Source: Streptomyces sp. NBS 14/10
GTDB taxonomy: Bacteria > Actinomycetota > Actinomycetes > Streptomycetales > Streptomycetaceae
DNA: 64,000 nucleotides
NCBI RefSeq assembly: GCF_002224125.1
Contig: NZ_NCSM01000013.1
Span: forward strand, 155,434-219,433
Reading direction: 5' to 3'
Shown here: positions 61,976 through 64,000 of the stretch, piece after piece
Position numbering within the stretch: the stretch's first letter is position 1
Layout of the letters: the number at the start of each line of letters is the position of its first letter
Program-made: the position numbers and the translations under genes
Notes under the pieces: generated by a model
What the model saw: only the letters and a program-made list of their open reading frames with translations
Database searches by the model: none
Told to the model about the DNA's origin: nothing

Positions 61976-62698
61976 TCAGTTGAGGGGCCGGAGCTTACCG
62001 GCGGCGACGAGCTGGGGGATCGAGGGAGTGGTGAGGTACTGCAGACCGCCTCCCGGCTGGGCGAACCAGGGCCTGATGGGCCCGGCCTCCGCGGTGAAGG
62101 GCTCCACGACCTCGTAGAGGTGGTAGCCGAAGGGGAACGCCGGATCGAGGGTGTTGAGGTTGCTGGGCGGCAGCGCGCGCTCGGCGAAGGGCGTACCGGC
62201 CGGGGCGAGGAAGTGGCCGAAGCCGCTGCCGAAGAGGTCGAGCTTCTGCCCGGGCTGCAGGGTGACGGTGACGTGCAGCGGCGTGCCGTTGATGAGCACC
62301 CAGCCGTCCGGGTCCGGGAACCACCAGCCGGAGGTCTCGTCGTCCCAGTAGCAGTCGAGGAATTCGGTGGACGACAGATCGTCCAGCCGTTCCCAGCCCC
62401 TGAGCATCTCGGCGATCGGCCCGCTCCGGGGGAGTTGCGCGGGGCCCAGCCGCCAGTCGTCCTCGTAGTACTTCTGGAACGGGGCAGGTGGGGGAGTATG
62501 GGCCCCCACCCGGTCCGTGGTGGGACAGGGGACAGGTTCCCTCGGGTACGGGGCGTCGTCGGACGGAGCGCCGTCCGACGGAGCTGCGACGGACGGGGCT
62601 GCGACGGACGGGGCGGTGGGCTGCGCCACGGCGGGCGCGCCGGCGCACAGCAGGAGAAGCGCCCCGAGGACGAGGAGGACGTGACGAAGAGCGCGCAT
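61976..62698 (-). CDS. Secreted TNT-domain (NAD+ glycohydrolase-like) toxin
   Basis: 240 residues. Signal peptide about 1-26 (cleavage near AVAQ), a short Ala/Pro/Ser repeat region, then the TNT domain (about 130-240): GHFLAPAGTPFAERALPPSNLNTLD, YHLYEVVEPF, AEAGPIRPWFAQPGGGLQYL (given in sections). This family includes CpnT/TNT of Mycobacterium tuberculosis, which hydrolyses NAD+. The usual DR(F/Y)G arginine is replaced: the protein reads LDLFGSGFG. The following gene is a candidate immunity factor. Confidence 0.85.
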   Translation of the reverse strand: MRALRHVLLVLGALLLLCAGAPAVAQPTAPSVAAPSVAAPSDGAPSDDAPYPREPVPCPTTDRVGAHTPPPAPFQKYYEDDWRLGPAQLPRSGPIAEMLRGWERLDDLSSTEFLDCYWDDETSGWWFPDPDGWVLINGTPLHVTVTLQPGQKLDLFGSGFGHFLAPAGTPFAERALPPSNLNTLDPAFPFGYHLYEVVEPFTAEAGPIRPWFAQPGGGLQYLTTPSIPQLVAAGKLRPLN

Positions 62699-62928
62699 CC
62701 GATATCCCCTTCAGTGCGTTATGGCACGATCACAGGAGATATCGGAGGAAAAGTGTCTTTCTTATCGCCGGGCGGCCGATCTTCATCTGATCGGCGCAGC
62801 ACAATCCCACGGAAGCCGCACTACACCCCCGCCACGCCACACCGGGCCCCGTCGCGCTCTCTCAGCCGTTTTCCACAGGCCCGAATCGAACACGGGCTCC
62901 AGGCGGTTCTCGAATCTATGCTGTTCAC

Positions 62929-64000
62929 ATGAGCGCGCACTCCGACTTCGACCGCGGCCATACCGACGACCTGATGTCCTTCCTCGCCGCCGCCCCCTCG
63001 CCGTACCACGCGGTGGCGAGTGCTGCCGCGCGGCTGGAGAAGGTGGGATTCCGGCAGGTCGAGGAGACTGCGCCCTGGGACAGCGGGACGGGCGGTAAGT
63101 ACGTCCTGCGAGGCGGCGCCATCATCGCCTGGTACGTGCCTGACGGGGCGAGACCTTTCACTCCCTACCGGATCCTGGGGGCGCATACCGACTCCCCCAA
63201 TCTGCGGGTCAAGCCGATTCCCGACACCGCGGCGCACGGCTGGCGGCAGATCGCCGTAGAGGTCTACGGCGGCGCCTTGCTGAACACGTGGCTGGACCGC
63301 GACCTCGGCATCTCCGGCCGGCTCACCCTCAAGGACGGCTCGCACCACCTGGTGGCCGTCGACCGGCCGCTGCTGCGCGTCCCCCAACTCGCCGTCCATC
63401 TCGACCGGGGCGTCAACACCGAGGGGCTCAAGCTCGACAAGCAGCGCCATATGACGCCCATCTGGGGCCTCGGCGGCATGGAGGAGGGCGCTCTGATCCG
63501 CTTCGTCGCCGAGGCGGCCGGGGTCCCCGCCGCCGAGGTGAGCGGCTGGGATCTGATGGCGCACAGCGTCGATCCGCCCGCCTACCTCGGCCGGGACCAG
63601 GAGCTGATCGCCGGGCCCCGGATGGACAACCTTCTGTCGGTCCACTCCGGCACGATCGCGCTCGCCGCCGCCGCCACACTCCCCGAGCTGCCGTACATCC
63701 CCGTGCTCGCCGCCTTCGACCACGAGGAGAACGGCAGCCAGTCCGACACCGGCGCCGAGGGCCCGCTGCTCGGCAATGTGCTGGAGCGCTCGGTCTTCGC
63801 CCGCGGCGGGGCGTACGAGGACAAGGCCCGCGCCCTCGCCGGGACGGTCTGTCTGTCCTCCGACACCGGACACGCCGTCCACCCCAACTACGCCGAGCGG
63901 CACGAGCCCGGCCACCACCCGCTGCCCAACGGCGGCCCGATCCTCAAGGTCAACGTCAACCAGAGATACGCCACCGACGGCGGGGGTCGCGCCGTCTTCG
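62929..64000 (+). CDS. M18 aspartyl aminopeptidase (cut by the right edge)
   Basis: 357 codons visible, from ATG at 62929; the 3' end is outside. Dinuclear zinc motifs: GAHTDSPNL (His, Asp), RMDNLLSV (Asp), FDHEENGSQS (Glu-Glu), SSDTGHAVHPNY (Asp). It removes acidic N-terminal residues from peptides. No ribosome-binding site is visible; a TATGCT -10-like box lies 7 bases upstream, so the mRNA may be leaderless. Confidence 0.95.
   Translation, partial: MSAHSDFDRGHTDDLMSFLAAAPSPYHAVASAAARLEKVGFRQVEETAPWDSGTGGKYVLRGGAIIAWYVPDGARPFTPYRILGAHTDSPNLRVKPIPDTAAHGWRQIAVEVYGGALLNTWLDRDLGISGRLTLKDGSHHLVAVDRPLLRVPQLAVHLDRGVNTEGLKLDKQRHMTPIWGLGGMEEGALIRFVAEAAGVPAAEVSGWDLMAHSVDPPAYLGRDQELIAGPRMDNLLSVHSGTIALAAAATLPELPYIPVLAAFDHEENGSQSDTGAEGPLLGNVLERSVFARGGAYEDKARALAGTVCLSSDTGHAVHPNYAERHEPGHHPLPNGGPILKVNVNQRYATDGGGRAVF

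Noticed and set aside
1..64000. tRNA, rRNA or CRISPR
   Set aside because: No T-loop motif with matching acceptor, no rRNA signature and no regularly spaced repeats were seen; the repeats found are short tandem ones.

Overview
This is a high-GC actinobacterial chromosome window, almost certainly Streptomyces or a close relative. The signs are mycothiol synthase, a complete conservon (sensor kinase-like protein, roadblock, DUF742, small GTPase, P450), XRE/DUF397/ATPase cassettes, several SpoIIE-type phosphatases, Tat and lipoprotein signals, and GTG/TTG starts. No tRNA, rRNA, CRISPR array or intact insertion sequence was seen. Most of the window looks like ordinary core and near-core Streptomyces sequence. 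Accessory patches lie at about 5.1-7.1 kb, 15-16.8 kb, 45.2-46.2 kb and 51.5-57.8 kb.

Layout. 0-5 kb: amino-acid permease (cut by the left edge), divergent ROK regulator, MmyB-type XRE regulator divergent from an aldo/keto reductase. 5.1-7.1 kb: wreckage of a Ser/Thr kinase and a ricin-type lectin module. 7.1-11.6 kb: polyphosphate operon ppk-CHAD-Nudix. 11.9-15 kb: mshD and a secreted 5'-nucleotidase. 15-17 kb: DUF397/XRE/ATPase cassette. 17-19.3 kb: DUF4232 lipoprotein, aldo/keto reductase, VanX-like dipeptidase. 19.4-22.6 kb: DUF6153, DUF305, unknown, DUF3105, DUF305, probably metal-related. 22.7-27.4 kb: VOC protein and the conservon. 27.8-32.4 kb: two PAS/SpoIIE phosphatases flanking a small membrane protein. 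32.6-37.3 kb: ATP-dependent DNA ligase, RibB-like protein, membrane-anchored EEP-fold protein, LysR regulator. 37.6-44 kb: Tat-exported PhoX phosphatase, vWA protein, metG. 44-49 kb: receiver-like protein, AhpD-like protein, dioxygenase remnant, VapBC-like pair, L,D-transpeptidase, aspS. 49-58 kb: third SpoIIE phosphatase, DyP peroxidase, secreted beta-helix protein, membrane protein, sortase-E-type wall protein. 58-64 kb: pirin, SseB-like protein, acyl-CoA dehydrogenase, TNT-type toxin with a candidate immunity gene, M18 aminopeptidase (cut by the right edge).

Two themes recur. The first is phosphate: ppk, CHAD, 5'-nucleotidase and PhoX lie within 32 kb, and PHO-box-like direct repeats precede three of them. 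The second is signalling through anti-sigma-type ATPases and SpoIIE phosphatases (five proteins) plus the conservon. The best candidates for little-described biology are the secreted TNT toxin and its neighbour, the DUF305/DUF3105/DUF6153 cluster, the CYP157-like P450 without ExxR, the nested palindrome before pirin, the DyP operator-like palindrome, and the histidine-glycine insert in the MmyB regulator. Start sites were adjusted to visible ribosome-binding sites where possible; functions are inferred from remembered family motifs, not from a search.
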